Source of the DNA: Streptomyces sp. AP-93
GTDB lineage: Bacteria > Actinomycetota > Actinomycetes > Streptomycetales > Streptomycetaceae
Assembly: GCF_022808175.1 (NCBI RefSeq)
Contig: NZ_JALGBX010000010.1
Span: 243,474-307,473, forward strand
Direction of reading: 5' to 3'
DNA length: 64,000 nucleotides
A model generated the notes under the pieces. It was not told where the DNA came from. It did not search any database and saw nothing but the letters and a program-made list of their open reading frames with translations. A program made the position numbers and the translations under genes. Below, one piece after another: positions 48,025-56,022 of the stretch (positions within the stretch are counted from its first letter, which is position 1; every line of letters begins with the position of its first letter).

Positions 48025-48939
48025 CTACGGGCGGCCCGTGACCACCGCCGCCAGGGTGGTGCCGCGGGGGAAGGCGCCCGCGCGGGTCAGGGCGAGCAGG
48101 GCCCAGAGGAGCTTCGCCACGTAGATCCGCTCCACCGGCAGGCCGTGGCGGGACTCGAAGTCCGCCGCGAACTCCGCCAGCTCGGCGGGGACGCGGGCGT
48201 AGCCGCCGTGGGCGTAGCCCTCGGCCAGTGACCAGTCGCCCGCCGGACCGCCGAACGCGGCCGTCTGGAGGGAACGTATCTCCGCCTCCAGGAAGCCGCC
48301 CCCGACCACCGGGACCCCCACCGCCCGCTGTCCCGCGCCGAGCCCCGCCGCCAGCCCGGCCAGCGTGCCCCCGGTCCCGCAGGCCACGGCGGCCACGTCG
48401 CAGACACCGCTCAGCTCGCGGCCCAGCTCGGCGCAGCCGTGCAGTGCGAGCGCGTTGCTGCCGCCCTCCGGGATCACGTAGGCCCCCTCCGCGCCCGCCA
48501 GTGCGGGGAGCCCGGCCTTGTCCCGGTAGGCCGACCGGGTCACGAAGTGCAGGCGCATGCCGTCGGCCGCGCACCGGGCCAGCGAGTCGTTCAGCGGCAG
48601 CCCCGCGAGCTCGTCCCCCCGTACGATCCCGACGGTCGCCAGCCCCAGCAGCCGGCCGGCCGCGGCGGTGGCCCGGAGGTGGTTGGAGTAGGCCCCGCCG
48701 AAGGTCACGAGCTCCGGGTACCCGCCCGCGACCGCGGCCCGGAGATTCGGCGCGAGCTTGCGCCACTTGTTGCCGGGCAGCTCCGGATGCACCAGATCGT
48801 CCCGCTTGAGCAGCAGCCGCACCCCCTGCGCGGCGAACCGCTCGTCGCGGACCTCCCGCAACGGCGAGGCCGGGCGGGGTCGCAGGACCAGCTCGGGGTC
48901 GGGGGCGGGGGCGGGGTCGGGGTCGGCTGAACGTTCCAC
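48025..48939 (-). CDS. PLP-dependent ACC deaminase / D-cysteine desulfhydrase family enzyme
   Basis: A 304-aa fold-type II PLP enzyme. The cofactor lysine lies in L-P-G-N-K-W-R-K-L (about 55-63), the substrate loop in G-G-A-Y-S-N-H (about 81-87), and the phosphate loop in A-C-G-T-G-G-T-L (about 186-193). It is a little shorter than characterised ACC deaminases. D-cysteine desulfhydrase activity is the more common one in this family, but sequence alone does not separate the two. The N-terminus carries a Pro/Ala/Asp-rich stretch of about 18 residues. No pathway genes adjoin. Confidence 0.83.
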   Translation of the reverse strand: MERSADPDPAPAPDPELVLRPRPASPLREVRDERFAAQGVRLLLKRDDLVHPELPGNKWRKLAPNLRAAVAGGYPELVTFGGAYSNHLRATAAAGRLLGLATVGIVRGDELAGLPLNDSLARCAADGMRLHFVTRSAYRDKAGLPALAGAEGAYVIPEGGSNALALHGCAELGRELSGVCDVAAVACGTGGTLAGLAAGLGAGQRAVGVPVVGGGFLEAEIRSLQTAAFGGPAGDWSLAEGYAHGGYARVPAELAEFAADFESRHGLPVERIYVAKLLWALLALTRAGAFPRGTTLAAVVTGRP

Positions 48940-49015
48940 CCGCCCATTGTGTGCCGCAGCGGCCCGCTGCGTCGCACGTCAGAGCGGGTCCGCTGCGGAC
49001 GGCCGTCCCCGGCGG

Positions 49016-49606
49016 CTACTTCAGGCGTTCCGTGATGCGGTCGCGCATCGAGGCCATCGTGAAGCCCTTCGGGTCGATCTTGCCCGGGCGCCATTCCAGG
49101 TGGCCGATGACCGAGCGGGCGGACCAGCCGTGGGCGCGGCACAGGGCGGCCGACGCGCGGGCCATGGCGTCGAGTTGGGGGGCCGGCCAGGGGTCCTCGC
49201 CGTCGCCGAGGTTTTCGCACTCGAAGCCGTAGAAGTGGCGGTTGCCGTCGGTGTTCGCGTGCTGGTCGGGCGGGAGGCGCTTCTCGGCGACCACCGCCGC
49301 CAGGACGTCGGAGTCGCCCGCGCCGGCGTGGTTCGCGCGGCCGTGGCCGACCAGGTGGACCCGGCCGTCCTTGGTGATCACGCCGTGGCAGAGCGGGCCG
49401 GGGAGGTCCGCGTGGCCGTCGCGGCAGAGCTCGACGGTGTACGCGGCCCCGTGCGTGACGGTGTGGTGGAGCATCACCCCGTGCACCGGGCCCCAGGGGC
49501 CCTTGTGGTTGCGGTTGTGGGTGCGCCAGTCGCCGACTTCGACGACCGTCAGGCCCTCGGCCCGCAGGGCGCTGAGGAACCGGTCCGCGGACAGGGGTGC
49601 GGACAT
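49016..49606 (-). CDS. N-acetylmuramoyl-L-alanine amidase (Amidase_2/PGRP fold)
   Basis: A 196-aa zinc amidase domain. Zinc ligands appear in M-L-H-H-T-V-T-H-G (about 43-51) and G-H-L-E-W-R-P-G-K-I-D-P (about 171-182). Between them lies Y-G-F-E-C-E-N near residue 130. There is no signal peptide or cell-wall-binding domain from the chosen ATG at 49606 (AAGGAGG 5 nt upstream), so secretion would need another route. Stand-alone enzymes of this kind resemble phage endolysins or intracellular recycling amidases. It is 92 nt downstream of hmp on the same strand but has its own ribosome site. Confidence 0.85.
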   Translation of the reverse strand: MSAPLSADRFLSALRAEGLTVVEVGDWRTHNRNHKGPWGPVHGVMLHHTVTHGAAYTVELCRDGHADLPGPLCHGVITKDGRVHLVGHGRANHAGAGDSDVLAAVVAEKRLPPDQHANTDGNRHFYGFECENLGDGEDPWPAPQLDAMARASAALCRAHGWSARSVIGHLEWRPGKIDPKGFTMASMRDRITERLK

Positions 49607-49698
49607 GACCGCCTCCTTGGCTGTGAGTAGTCGAATGATTACCCAACGTTTAATGGAGGTGGTCATTCCGCCGCAAGGGCGCGCACCCGGCGCACGGT

Positions 49699-50895
49699 TC
49701 ACGCCGCGGCGAGCCACAGGTCGGGGCCGAAGACCTCGTAGTGGATGTCCGCGGGCGCCACGCCCTTGGCGATGAGCTGCTCGCGCGCCGCCCGCATGAA
49801 GGGGAGCGGGCCGCAGAGGTAGGCCTTCGTGCCCGGGGCGACCGGGACGGCGGTGAGGTCGAGGAGGCCCTCGTGGTCGCCCGGCTCAGCGTCGGCCTCG
49901 TACCAGAAGTGCGCCGAGCCGTCCGCGAGCTTGCCGGTCAGTTCCCGGTGGCCGGTGCGCAGGGCGTGGTCGGCGGGGGAGCGGTCGGCGTGCAGGACGG
50001 TGACCGGGGCCGCGTGCGCGGTGTCGGCCAGGTGCTCCAGCATCGAGAGCATCGGGGTGCAGCCGATGCCGGCCGAGGCGAGGACCACCGGCGAGGTGGA
50101 GTCCTGGAGGACCAGGTCGCCGTAGGGGGTGGAGACGCGCAGGGTGTCGCCGGTGGCGACCTCGGCGTGCAGGTGGTTGGAGACCTCGCCGTCGGGGCCG
50201 GCGGCGGCCGGGCCGTGGACCCGCTTGACGGTGATCGAGCGGACCGGGGAGCCGGGGGCGCTGGAGAGGCTGTACTGGCGGATCTGGCGGGCGCCGTCGG
50301 GCAGTTCGGCCTGGACGGACACGTACTGGCCCGGCTTGAAGCCGGGTGCGGGGGCGCCGTCGGCCGGGGTCAGGTGGAAGGTGGTGCAGTCCGCGGTCTC
50401 CTCGACGCGGGCGGCGACCGTCCAGTCGCGCCAGACGTCGCCGGCGAGGACCTGCTGCTCGGCGTAGAGCCGCTCCTCGATGGTGATGAGGGCGTTCGCC
50501 ATGAGCCAGTAGACCTCGTCCCAGGCCTCCGCGACCTCGGGGGTGACGGCCTCGCCGAGGATCTCCACGATCGCCTCGAAGAGGTGCTTGTGGACGACCG
50601 GGTACTGCTCGCGGGTGACGCCGAGGGAGGCGTGCTTGTGGGCGATGCGGTTCAGCATCACGTCGGGGCGGGCCTCGGGGTGCTCGACGAGGTGGGTCGC
50701 GAAGGCGGCTATCGAGCCGGCGAGGGCCTGCTTCTGGAGGCCGGCGTTCTGGTTGCCGCGGTTGAAGAGGTCGCGGATCAGCTCGGGGTGGGCCGCGAAG
50801 AGCTTTCCGTAGAAGAGCTCCGTGATGTCGCCGATGGCCGCGCCGACGGCGGGCAGGGTGGCTCGTACGGTCGCGGTCGACTTCTCGGAAAGCAT
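49699..50895 (-). CDS. hmp: Flavohaemoprotein (nitric oxide dioxygenase)
   Basis: A 398-aa enzyme with a globin domain (about 1-137), a FAD-binding domain (about 150-255; R-Q-Y-S-L-S-S) and an NAD-binding domain (about 260-395; A-S-A-G-I-G-C-T-P). The globin proximal-His region R-I-A-H-K-H-A-S-L-G is present. Hmp converts nitric oxide to nitrate. GAGGAGT precedes the ATG at 50895 by 5 nt. An NsrR-type box lies 32-54 bp upstream, and nsrR is the next gene upstream on the same strand. I recall S. coelicolor pairing hmpA1 with nsrR too. Confidence 0.95.
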   Translation of the reverse strand: MLSEKSTATVRATLPAVGAAIGDITELFYGKLFAAHPELIRDLFNRGNQNAGLQKQALAGSIAAFATHLVEHPEARPDVMLNRIAHKHASLGVTREQYPVVHKHLFEAIVEILGEAVTPEVAEAWDEVYWLMANALITIEERLYAEQQVLAGDVWRDWTVAARVEETADCTTFHLTPADGAPAPGFKPGQYVSVQAELPDGARQIRQYSLSSAPGSPVRSITVKRVHGPAAAGPDGEVSNHLHAEVATGDTLRVSTPYGDLVLQDSTSPVVLASAGIGCTPMLSMLEHLADTAHAAPVTVLHADRSPADHALRTGHRELTGKLADGSAHFWYEADAEPGDHEGLLDLTAVPVAPGTKAYLCGPLPFMRAAREQLIAKGVAPADIHYEVFGPDLWLAAA

Positions 50896-50926
50896 CGGTG
50901 ACTCCTCGGGTCGGGGTGGATCTTAA

Positions 50927-50949
50927 AAGTGGAATGTGAGATGCGTATT
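50927..50949. promoter_or_regulatory. NsrR-type operator upstream of hmp
   Basis: A 23-bp 11-1-11 element with AA/TT ends. On the minus strand it contains AATACGCATCTCACATTCC, and by my recollection it agrees at about 17 of 23 positions with the S. coelicolor hmpA1 NsrR site. It lies just upstream of the hmp start. Confidence 0.75.
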
Positions 50950-51071
50950 TTTAGGCGGAGGTGCGGGGAGTGTGGGCGTGCGTCAGGGTGCGGACTTGCG
51001 TTCGAAGTGTCGGTGAGTCTCAGGCTATGCGGGCCCAGTGCCGGTGCGAACCGGCCATCCGGCCCCCGTCC

Positions 51072-51524
51072 TCAGGGTCTTCCGGCCCCCGGCGATCCGC
51101 CCGAAATGCCCAGCAGGAGTGGCCCGGTCGGGGCTGCGACCAGGTCGTTCACCGTCAGCGGGTCCAGCGAGGCGAAGAAGGCCTCCTGGGCCCGGCGCAG
51201 CGCCCCGCGCAGGACGCACGCGCCGCGCAGCGGGCACGGGACGGTGCCGTCGCAGTCCACGACGTCGCCGGCGCCCTCCAGTTCGCGGATCACCCCGCCC
51301 ACCGAGGCGGTGCGCCCGGCGGGGGTCAGGGTCAGGCCGCCACCGCGTCCGCGGCGGGCTTCGACCAGGCCGAGATGCTGCAGCTTGGCGACCACTTTCG
51401 CGGTGTGGGTGTACGGGACCTCCATGGTCGCCGCCACGTCGCGGGTGGTGGGAAGGTTCGCCTCCGCGACGGCCAAGCGCATCAGGACGCGCAGGGCGAG
51501 GTCGGTGAATCGGGTCAGCCGCAT
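51072..51524 (-). CDS. nsrR: Rrf2-family nitric-oxide sensor NsrR
   Basis: A 150-aa Rrf2-family repressor. The N-terminal winged helix (about 1-60) has M-R-L-T-R-F-T-D-L-A-L. The 4Fe-4S ligands are Cys91, Cys97 and Cys103 (D-C-D-G-T-V-P-C-P-L-R-G-A-C). Asp8, the fourth ligand in the S. coelicolor protein, is conserved. NO destroys the cluster and relieves repression of hmp. A 23-bp dyad 16 bp before its ATG suggests autoregulation. It lies 176 nt upstream of hmp, with a separate NsrR site in the gap. Confidence 0.92.
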   Translation of the reverse strand: MRLTRFTDLALRVLMRLAVAEANLPTTRDVAATMEVPYTHTAKVVAKLQHLGLVEARRGRGGGLTLTPAGRTASVGGVIRELEGAGDVVDCDGTVPCPLRGACVLRGALRRAQEAFFASLDPLTVNDLVAAPTGPLLLGISGGSPGAGRP

Positions 51525-51539
51525 GGGTCCAGCGTAGAA

Positions 51540-51562
51540 AACTTGCATCCACCGTGCAAATT
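51540..51562. promoter_or_regulatory. NsrR-type operator upstream of nsrR
   Basis: A 23-bp dyad with arms AACTTGCATCC and CCGTGCAAATT around one central base, 16 bp before the nsrR ATG. Its TTGCA/TGCAA arms and AA/TT ends fit the NsrR 11-1-11 layout. It is about 185 bp from the divergent encapsulin gene. Confidence 0.65.
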
Positions 51563-51660
51563 TAAACGGCCATCGCGGGGGATGGCCGAAACGGGTGGGG
51601 TCCAAGTGCCCCCTGGGGCAGGAGTTGAGCTCAAGAGAGTGCCCAGCCACGGACGGAGTA

Positions 51661-51689
51661 GTCCCACCCTTTTGTGTAATGGTCCCACC
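51661..51689 (+). promoter_or_regulatory. Direct repeats in the encapsulin promoter region
   Basis: GTCCCACC occurs at 51661-51668 and again at 51682-51689, 21 bp apart (two helical turns), 59-87 bp before the encapsulin ATG. The spacing suits two protein monomers on one DNA face, as with activators near a -35. No regulator is known. Confidence 0.45.
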
Positions 51690-51747
51690 ACGTTCCGTGC
51701 TGAAAGGATCCTCCCGCAGATTCATGGAGTGATCGAAGGGGAAATTC

Positions 51748-53154
51748 ATGTCGGTCCAGGCAGGTTCCGAATCCGAGACCCAGGCACCGCAGCGCAGTCT
51801 GGGAACCACGGCCGCGCGGAACTTGGCAACCACGACCAAGTCCGCGCCGCAGATGCAGGAGATCACCTCGCGGTGGCTCCTGAAGATGCTCCCCTGGGTG
51901 TCCGTCCAGGGCGGCACGTACCGGGTCAACCGGCGGCTGAGCTACTCCGTCGGCAATGGCATCGTGGAGTTCATCAAGACCGGCACGCAGGTGCAGGTGA
52001 TTCCGGCGGAGCTGGGGGAGCTCCCGGTGCTGCGCGACTACGACGACCCCGACGCGCTGGCCGAACTCGCCGCGCGCTGCCACCAGATCGACTTCGAGCC
52101 GGGCCAGGAGCTCACCTCCTTCGGCAGTCCCGCCGACAAGGTGTTCCTGCTCGCCCACGGGCGCATCGACCAGATCGGCCCCGGTCCCTACGGTGACGAC
52201 GCCGTGCTGCAGACCGTCGCCGACGGGGCCTTCTTCGGCGAGGACTCCCTCGTCGACGAGGAGGCCATCTGGGAGTACACCGCCCGCGCCGCCACCGCCG
52301 GCACCGTGCTCGTCCTCTCCCGCCAGGACTTCCAGATCCTCGCCGACCGGGTCGACTCGCTGCGGGCGCACGTGGACTCCGTACGGGCGCTGCCGGAGCA
52401 GCGCACCAACAAGTACGGCGAGGCCGCGATCGACCTCTCCGCCGGCCACCAGGGCGAGGCCGTGCTGCCGGGCACCTTCGTGGACTACGAGGCCAGGCCG
52501 CGCGAGTACGAACTCTCCCTCGCACAAACGGTTCTGCGCGTCCACACCCGCGTCGCCGACCTGTACAACCAGCCGATGAACCAGACCGAGCAGCAGCTGC
52601 GGCTCACGGTCGAGGCGCTGCGCGAGCGCCAGGAGCACGAGATGCTCAACAACCGCGACTTCGGCCTCCTGCACAACGCCGACTACGACCAGCGCATCCA
52701 GTCCCACGACGGCGCGCCCAGCCCCGACGACATGGACCAGCTGCTCAGCATGCGGCGCGGCTCCAAGTTCTTCCTGGCCCACCCCAAGGCCATCGCCGCC
52801 TTCGGGCGCGAGTGCAACAAGCGCGGGCTCTACCCGGAGTCGGTCGAGATCGGCGGGCACCGGGTGCCGGCCTGGCGCGGGGTCCCGATGTTCCCGTCCA
52901 ACAAGATCCCGATCAGCGACGCCCGTACGACCTCCATCCTCTGCATGCGCACCGGCGAGGACGAGTCGGGCGTGATCGGCCTGCACCAGCCCGGGATCCC
53001 GGACGAGATCGAGCCGAGCACCTCGGTGCGGTTCATGGGGATCAGCGAGCAGGCGATCATCTCGTACCTGGTCACCACCTACTTCTCCGCCGCGGTGCTG
53101 GTGCCGGACGCGCTCGGCGTCCTGGAGAACGTCGAGATCGCCCGCTGGAGCTGA
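51748..53154 (+). CDS. Family 2B encapsulin shell protein with cyclic-nucleotide-binding domain
   Basis: A 468-aa HK97-fold nanocompartment shell protein. The N-terminal arm (1-35) is flexible. Conserved shell segments at about 36-90 (M-L-P-W-V-S-V-Q-G-G-T-Y-R-V-N-R) and from about 235 to the end frame an inserted cyclic-nucleotide-binding domain at about 95-215. That domain keeps a phosphate cassette F-G-E-D-S-L...R-A-A-T. The insertion defines family 2B encapsulins. The next gene encodes a polyprenyl diphosphate synthase, a recognised cargo class, so the shell probably houses isoprenoid chain synthesis. GAAGGGGA lies 5 nt before the ATG at 51748. cAMP binding and gating are inferences. Confidence 0.92.
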   Translation: MSVQAGSESETQAPQRSLGTTAARNLATTTKSAPQMQEITSRWLLKMLPWVSVQGGTYRVNRRLSYSVGNGIVEFIKTGTQVQVIPAELGELPVLRDYDDPDALAELAARCHQIDFEPGQELTSFGSPADKVFLLAHGRIDQIGPGPYGDDAVLQTVADGAFFGEDSLVDEEAIWEYTARAATAGTVLVLSRQDFQILADRVDSLRAHVDSVRALPEQRTNKYGEAAIDLSAGHQGEAVLPGTFVDYEARPREYELSLAQTVLRVHTRVADLYNQPMNQTEQQLRLTVEALRERQEHEMLNNRDFGLLHNADYDQRIQSHDGAPSPDDMDQLLSMRRGSKFFLAHPKAIAAFGRECNKRGLYPESVEIGGHRVPAWRGVPMFPSNKIPISDARTTSILCMRTGEDESGVIGLHQPGIPDEIEPSTSVRFMGISEQAIISYLVTTYFSAAVLVPDALGVLENVEIARWS

Positions 53155-53261
53155 CCCGGCCGGCTCCGGCTCCGGCGCCGGTGCTGGAGCCGGCCCCGGC
53201 GCCGGAGCGAAGGGTACGAGGCAGGACTGGACGGGACGGGACGGGACGGAGCGCACACGCC

Positions 53262-54317
53262 ATGTCGACCACTGAGGCGATCACCACCAGCGAGGGGCAG
53301 GAAGCCGCCGTCCTGCTGGAGCGGACGAGAGAAACGGTCAACCCGGAACTGCGCCGGACCGTGGAGAGCCTGCCCGGCTCGATGCGGCGCGTGGCGATGT
53401 ACCACTTCGGCTGGGAGCAGGAGGACGGCACCCCGGCGGCGGGCAGCGCCGGCAAGGCCATCCGGCCCGCCCTGGTGCTCGCCGCCGCGCAGGCCCTGCG
53501 CGGGGGCGGAGCGGCCGGGGCGGTCGGGGAGGCCGTACGGCCGGCCGTCGCCGTGGAGCTGGCGCACAACTTCACGCTGCTGCACGACGACGTCATCGAC
53601 AAGGACGTGCGCAGGCGCGGCCGGCCGACGGCCTGGACGGTCTTCGGTACGCCGGACGCGATCATCACGGGCGACGCCATGATGGCGCTCGCGCTGCGGC
53701 TGCTCGCCGAGGACCCGCATCCGGCCTCGGCGGCCGCCTCGGCGCGGCTCGCCGCCTGCATCGTCGAGCTGTGCGCGGGCCAGCAGGCGGACTGCGCCTT
53801 CGAGCAGCGCCGGAGCGTCTCCCTCGACGAGTGCCTGACCATGGCGACGGCCAAGACCGGGGCCCTGCTGGGCTGCGCGTGCGCGCTCGGCGCGCTGTAC
53901 GCGGGGGCCGGCCCGGACGAGGTCGACGCCATGGACGCCTTCGGCCGGGAGGCCGGGCTGGCGTTCCAGCTCATCGACGACCTGATCGGCATCTGGGGGG
54001 ATCCCGGCCACACCGGAAAACCCGCCGGGGCCGATCTGCTGGCCCGTAAGAAGTCCCTCCCGGTCGTGGCCGCCCTCACCTCGGGCACCGCGGCGGGGGA
54101 GGAGCTGGCCGCGCTGTACGCGGGTCCCATGACCGGGGACGACGTGGGCAGGGCGGCCGCCGCGGTGGAGCGGGCCGGCGGGCGGGACTGGGCGCAGGCC
54201 CATGCCGCCGACCGGATGGGGCGGGCGGTGCAGCAGCTGTCCCGGGCCGTCCCGGACCTCGGGGCGGCGGGCGGGCTGCTGGCGCTGGCGGAGTTCGTGA
54301 CGCGGCGCACGAAGTGA
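53262..54317 (+). CDS. Polyprenyl diphosphate synthase, putative family 2 encapsulin cargo
   Basis: A 351-aa trans-isoprenyl diphosphate synthase. G-K-A-I-R-P (64-69) binds substrate. The first Asp-rich motif D-D-V-I-D (109-113) is complete. The second is D-D-L-I-G (239-243), with Gly for the last Asp, followed by W-G-D. It extends isoprenoid diphosphates; the chain length cannot be read. It follows the encapsulin gene by 107 nt with no promoter seen and is followed by a strong terminator, so the two form an operon. The frame is open upstream: a GTG at 53181 would add 27 Pro/Ala/Arg-rich residues, the kind of disordered N-terminus that targets family 2 cargo. Confidence 0.88.
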   Translation: MSTTEAITTSEGQEAAVLLERTRETVNPELRRTVESLPGSMRRVAMYHFGWEQEDGTPAAGSAGKAIRPALVLAAAQALRGGGAAGAVGEAVRPAVAVELAHNFTLLHDDVIDKDVRRRGRPTAWTVFGTPDAIITGDAMMALALRLLAEDPHPASAAASARLAACIVELCAGQQADCAFEQRRSVSLDECLTMATAKTGALLGCACALGALYAGAGPDEVDAMDAFGREAGLAFQLIDDLIGIWGDPGHTGKPAGADLLARKKSLPVVAALTSGTAAGEELAALYAGPMTGDDVGRAAAAVERAGGRDWAQAHAADRMGRAVQQLSRAVPDLGAAGGLLALAEFVTRRTK

Positions 54318-54356
54318 CCACGTAAGTGACCGCGTAGGGGTGAGGGGGACCCCTGG

Positions 54357-54394
54357 AGGCCTGTTCCGGCACCGTACGGTGCCGGAACAGGCCT
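54357..54394 (+). terminator. Terminator of the encapsulin operon
   Basis: A perfect 38-nt palindrome (19-bp arms with essentially no loop, so 3-4 central pairs will open) followed by TTCTG. It lies 40 nt after the polyprenyl synthase stop. Confidence 0.85.
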
Positions 54395-54466
54395 TTCTGC
54401 GTCGGTGGGTCAACTCTAGGATCGCTCACGGTGGTTGACGCGTGAGCGAAGTGAAGGGTGTGACCC

Positions 54467-55066
54467 ATGGGGCTGGAGATACGTCAAGCCGGTCAGTCGG
54501 ACCGCGATGCCGTGGCGCGGCTGCTCGACGAGGCCTTCCGCAGCGATCCGGTGAGCAGCTGGGTGTTCCCGGACCCTGCGCACCGGGCCGCGGTGCACGG
54601 GAAGTTCCTGGGCGTCTTCGTGGACGTGGCGCTGGCCGAGGGCCGGATCGACTACGCGGTGGACGGTTCGGCGGCGGCGCTGTGGCTGCGCGTCCCGGCG
54701 GGCGACCCGGACGCGGAGCACGTCGAGGACGAGGTCCCGGCGAAGATGCGGGCCGTGGCCGACCCGGACAACGAGCGGTGCGAGCTGGTGGGCCGGCTCA
54801 CGGGCGCGGTGCACCCGATGGCGGAGGAGCACGAATACCTGCTGATGATCGCGGTCGCCCCGGGGCGACAGGGCGAGGGGCTGGGCACGGAGCTGATCCG
54901 GCCGGTGCTGGAGCGCTGCGACCGCGAGGGCGTACCGGCGTACCTGGAGGCGAGCAGCGAGCGCAGCAAGGGGCTGTACGAGCGGCTGGGCTGGCAGTTC
55001 ACGGGCGAGGCGGTGCGGCTGCCGGACGGGCCGCTGATGTGGCCGATGTGGCGCAAGCCGCAGTGA
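54467..55066 (+). CDS. GNAT-family N-acetyltransferase
   Basis: A 199-aa acetyltransferase. The acetyl-CoA loop is R-Q-G-E-G-L-G-T-E-L near residue 134, and the late GNAT motif S-K-G-L-Y-E-R-L-G-W is near residue 166. GAAGGGTG precedes the ATG at 54467. It lies beyond the encapsulin-operon terminator, so it is a separate unit. Substrate unknown; relatives include puromycin-acetyltransferase-like and small-molecule acetyltransferases. Confidence 0.83.
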   Translation: MGLEIRQAGQSDRDAVARLLDEAFRSDPVSSWVFPDPAHRAAVHGKFLGVFVDVALAEGRIDYAVDGSAAALWLRVPAGDPDAEHVEDEVPAKMRAVADPDNERCELVGRLTGAVHPMAEEHEYLLMIAVAPGRQGEGLGTELIRPVLERCDREGVPAYLEASSERSKGLYERLGWQFTGEAVRLPDGPLMWPMWRKPQ

Positions 55067-55167
55067 CCGGTCGAGTACCTCGGTAATCCCTTGGAAGACC
55101 ACTTCGGCTGAAGTACTTTGGTCGACGTGCCTCGATGGGGGTGCACTGTCGAACGGAAGAGAATCGC

Positions 55168-55752
55168 TTGCGCAAGCTCACGTACTTCGTCGCCGCGTCG
55201 GTCGACGGCTTCATCGGGGCCCCGGACGGCGACGCCGATTTCATCTACAGCTACCTCGACCAGGAGTTCATCGATCACCTCAAGGCCGAGTACCCGGAGA
55301 CCATCTCCACCCCGGGGCGCGTCCAGCTGGGGATCGAGGACGCCGAACCCAGGCACTTCGACACGGTGCTCATGGGGCGCGGTACGTACGAGCCCGGCCT
55401 CAAGCAGGGCCTGACCAGCCCGTACGGGCACATGCGCGAGCAGTACGTCGTCTCGCGCTCGCTCACCACCGCGCCGGACCCGGCGGTACGGCTGATCGAA
55501 GGCGACCTGGTGGGAGCGGTCCGCAAGCTGAAGGCCGAGGAGGGGCTCGGCATCTGGCTGTGCGGCGGAGCGGACCTCGCGGGGCAGCTGATCGACGAGA
55601 TCGACGCGTTCGTCGTCAAGACGTACCCGGTCTTCGTCGGCACCGGCATGCCGATGTCGCGCGCCGGATTCGGGGCGCGCCCCCTGGAGCTGACCGGGTT
55701 CAAGGCCCTCGGCGGCGGCCAGGTCGTCACCTCGTACGCCGTCAAGCGCTGA
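55168..55752 (+). CDS. Dihydrofolate-reductase/RibD-C-like family protein
   Basis: A 194-aa protein of the RibD C-terminal domain/DHFR-like fold. The start pattern R-K-L-T-Y-F-V-A-A-S-V-D-G-F-I-G and the internal V-L-M-G-R-G-T-Y-E and I-W-L-C-G-G-A-D-L-A motifs are typical NADPH-fold signatures. It is not a bona fide FolA. The start is read as TTG at 55168 because GGAAGAG lies about 6 nt upstream and the fold begins there; an ATG at 55135 would add 11 unlikely residues. Substrate unknown. Confidence 0.8.
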   Translation: MRKLTYFVAASVDGFIGAPDGDADFIYSYLDQEFIDHLKAEYPETISTPGRVQLGIEDAEPRHFDTVLMGRGTYEPGLKQGLTSPYGHMREQYVVSRSLTTAPDPAVRLIEGDLVGAVRKLKAEEGLGIWLCGGADLAGQLIDEIDAFVVKTYPVFVGTGMPMSRAGFGARPLELTGFKALGGGQVVTSYAVKR

Positions 55753-55788
55753 CCCGCCGAACCGGCGAAACCGGCCTACCGTGGAGGT

Positions 55789-56022
55789 ATGGCCGGTGAA
55801 CAGCGGGATCAGCAGGCGCACGGGACGGTCGCCCCGCAGGCCGGGCACGACCAGCAGTCGTGCCCGGCCTGCGGGAGCCCCGTCGACACGATGGTCGGAC
55901 GGCGCAAATCCCTCGGGATCTTCGTCCCGGTGTGGACCCCCGGTCCCTGCCGGAACCGGGAGTGCACGGCGTACGTGCCCGAGGGGGTTCAGCCCGAGGG
56001 GTCCCAGCCCGTGGGGTCCTAG
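55789..56022 (+). CDS. Small zinc-ribbon-like hypothetical protein
   Basis: A 77-aa protein with C-P-A-C near residue 25 and a second cysteine pair in G-P-C-R-N-R-E-C near residue 53, which could bind one zinc. The N-terminus is Gln/Ala-rich. GGAGG lies only 1 nt before the ATG at 55789, an unusually short spacing. It is 36 nt after the DHFR-like gene and overlaps the convergent snapalysin gene by 4 nt. No known function. Confidence 0.6.
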   Translation: MAGEQRDQQAHGTVAPQAGHDQQSCPACGSPVDTMVGRRKSLGIFVPVWTPGPCRNRECTAYVPEGVQPEGSQPVGS

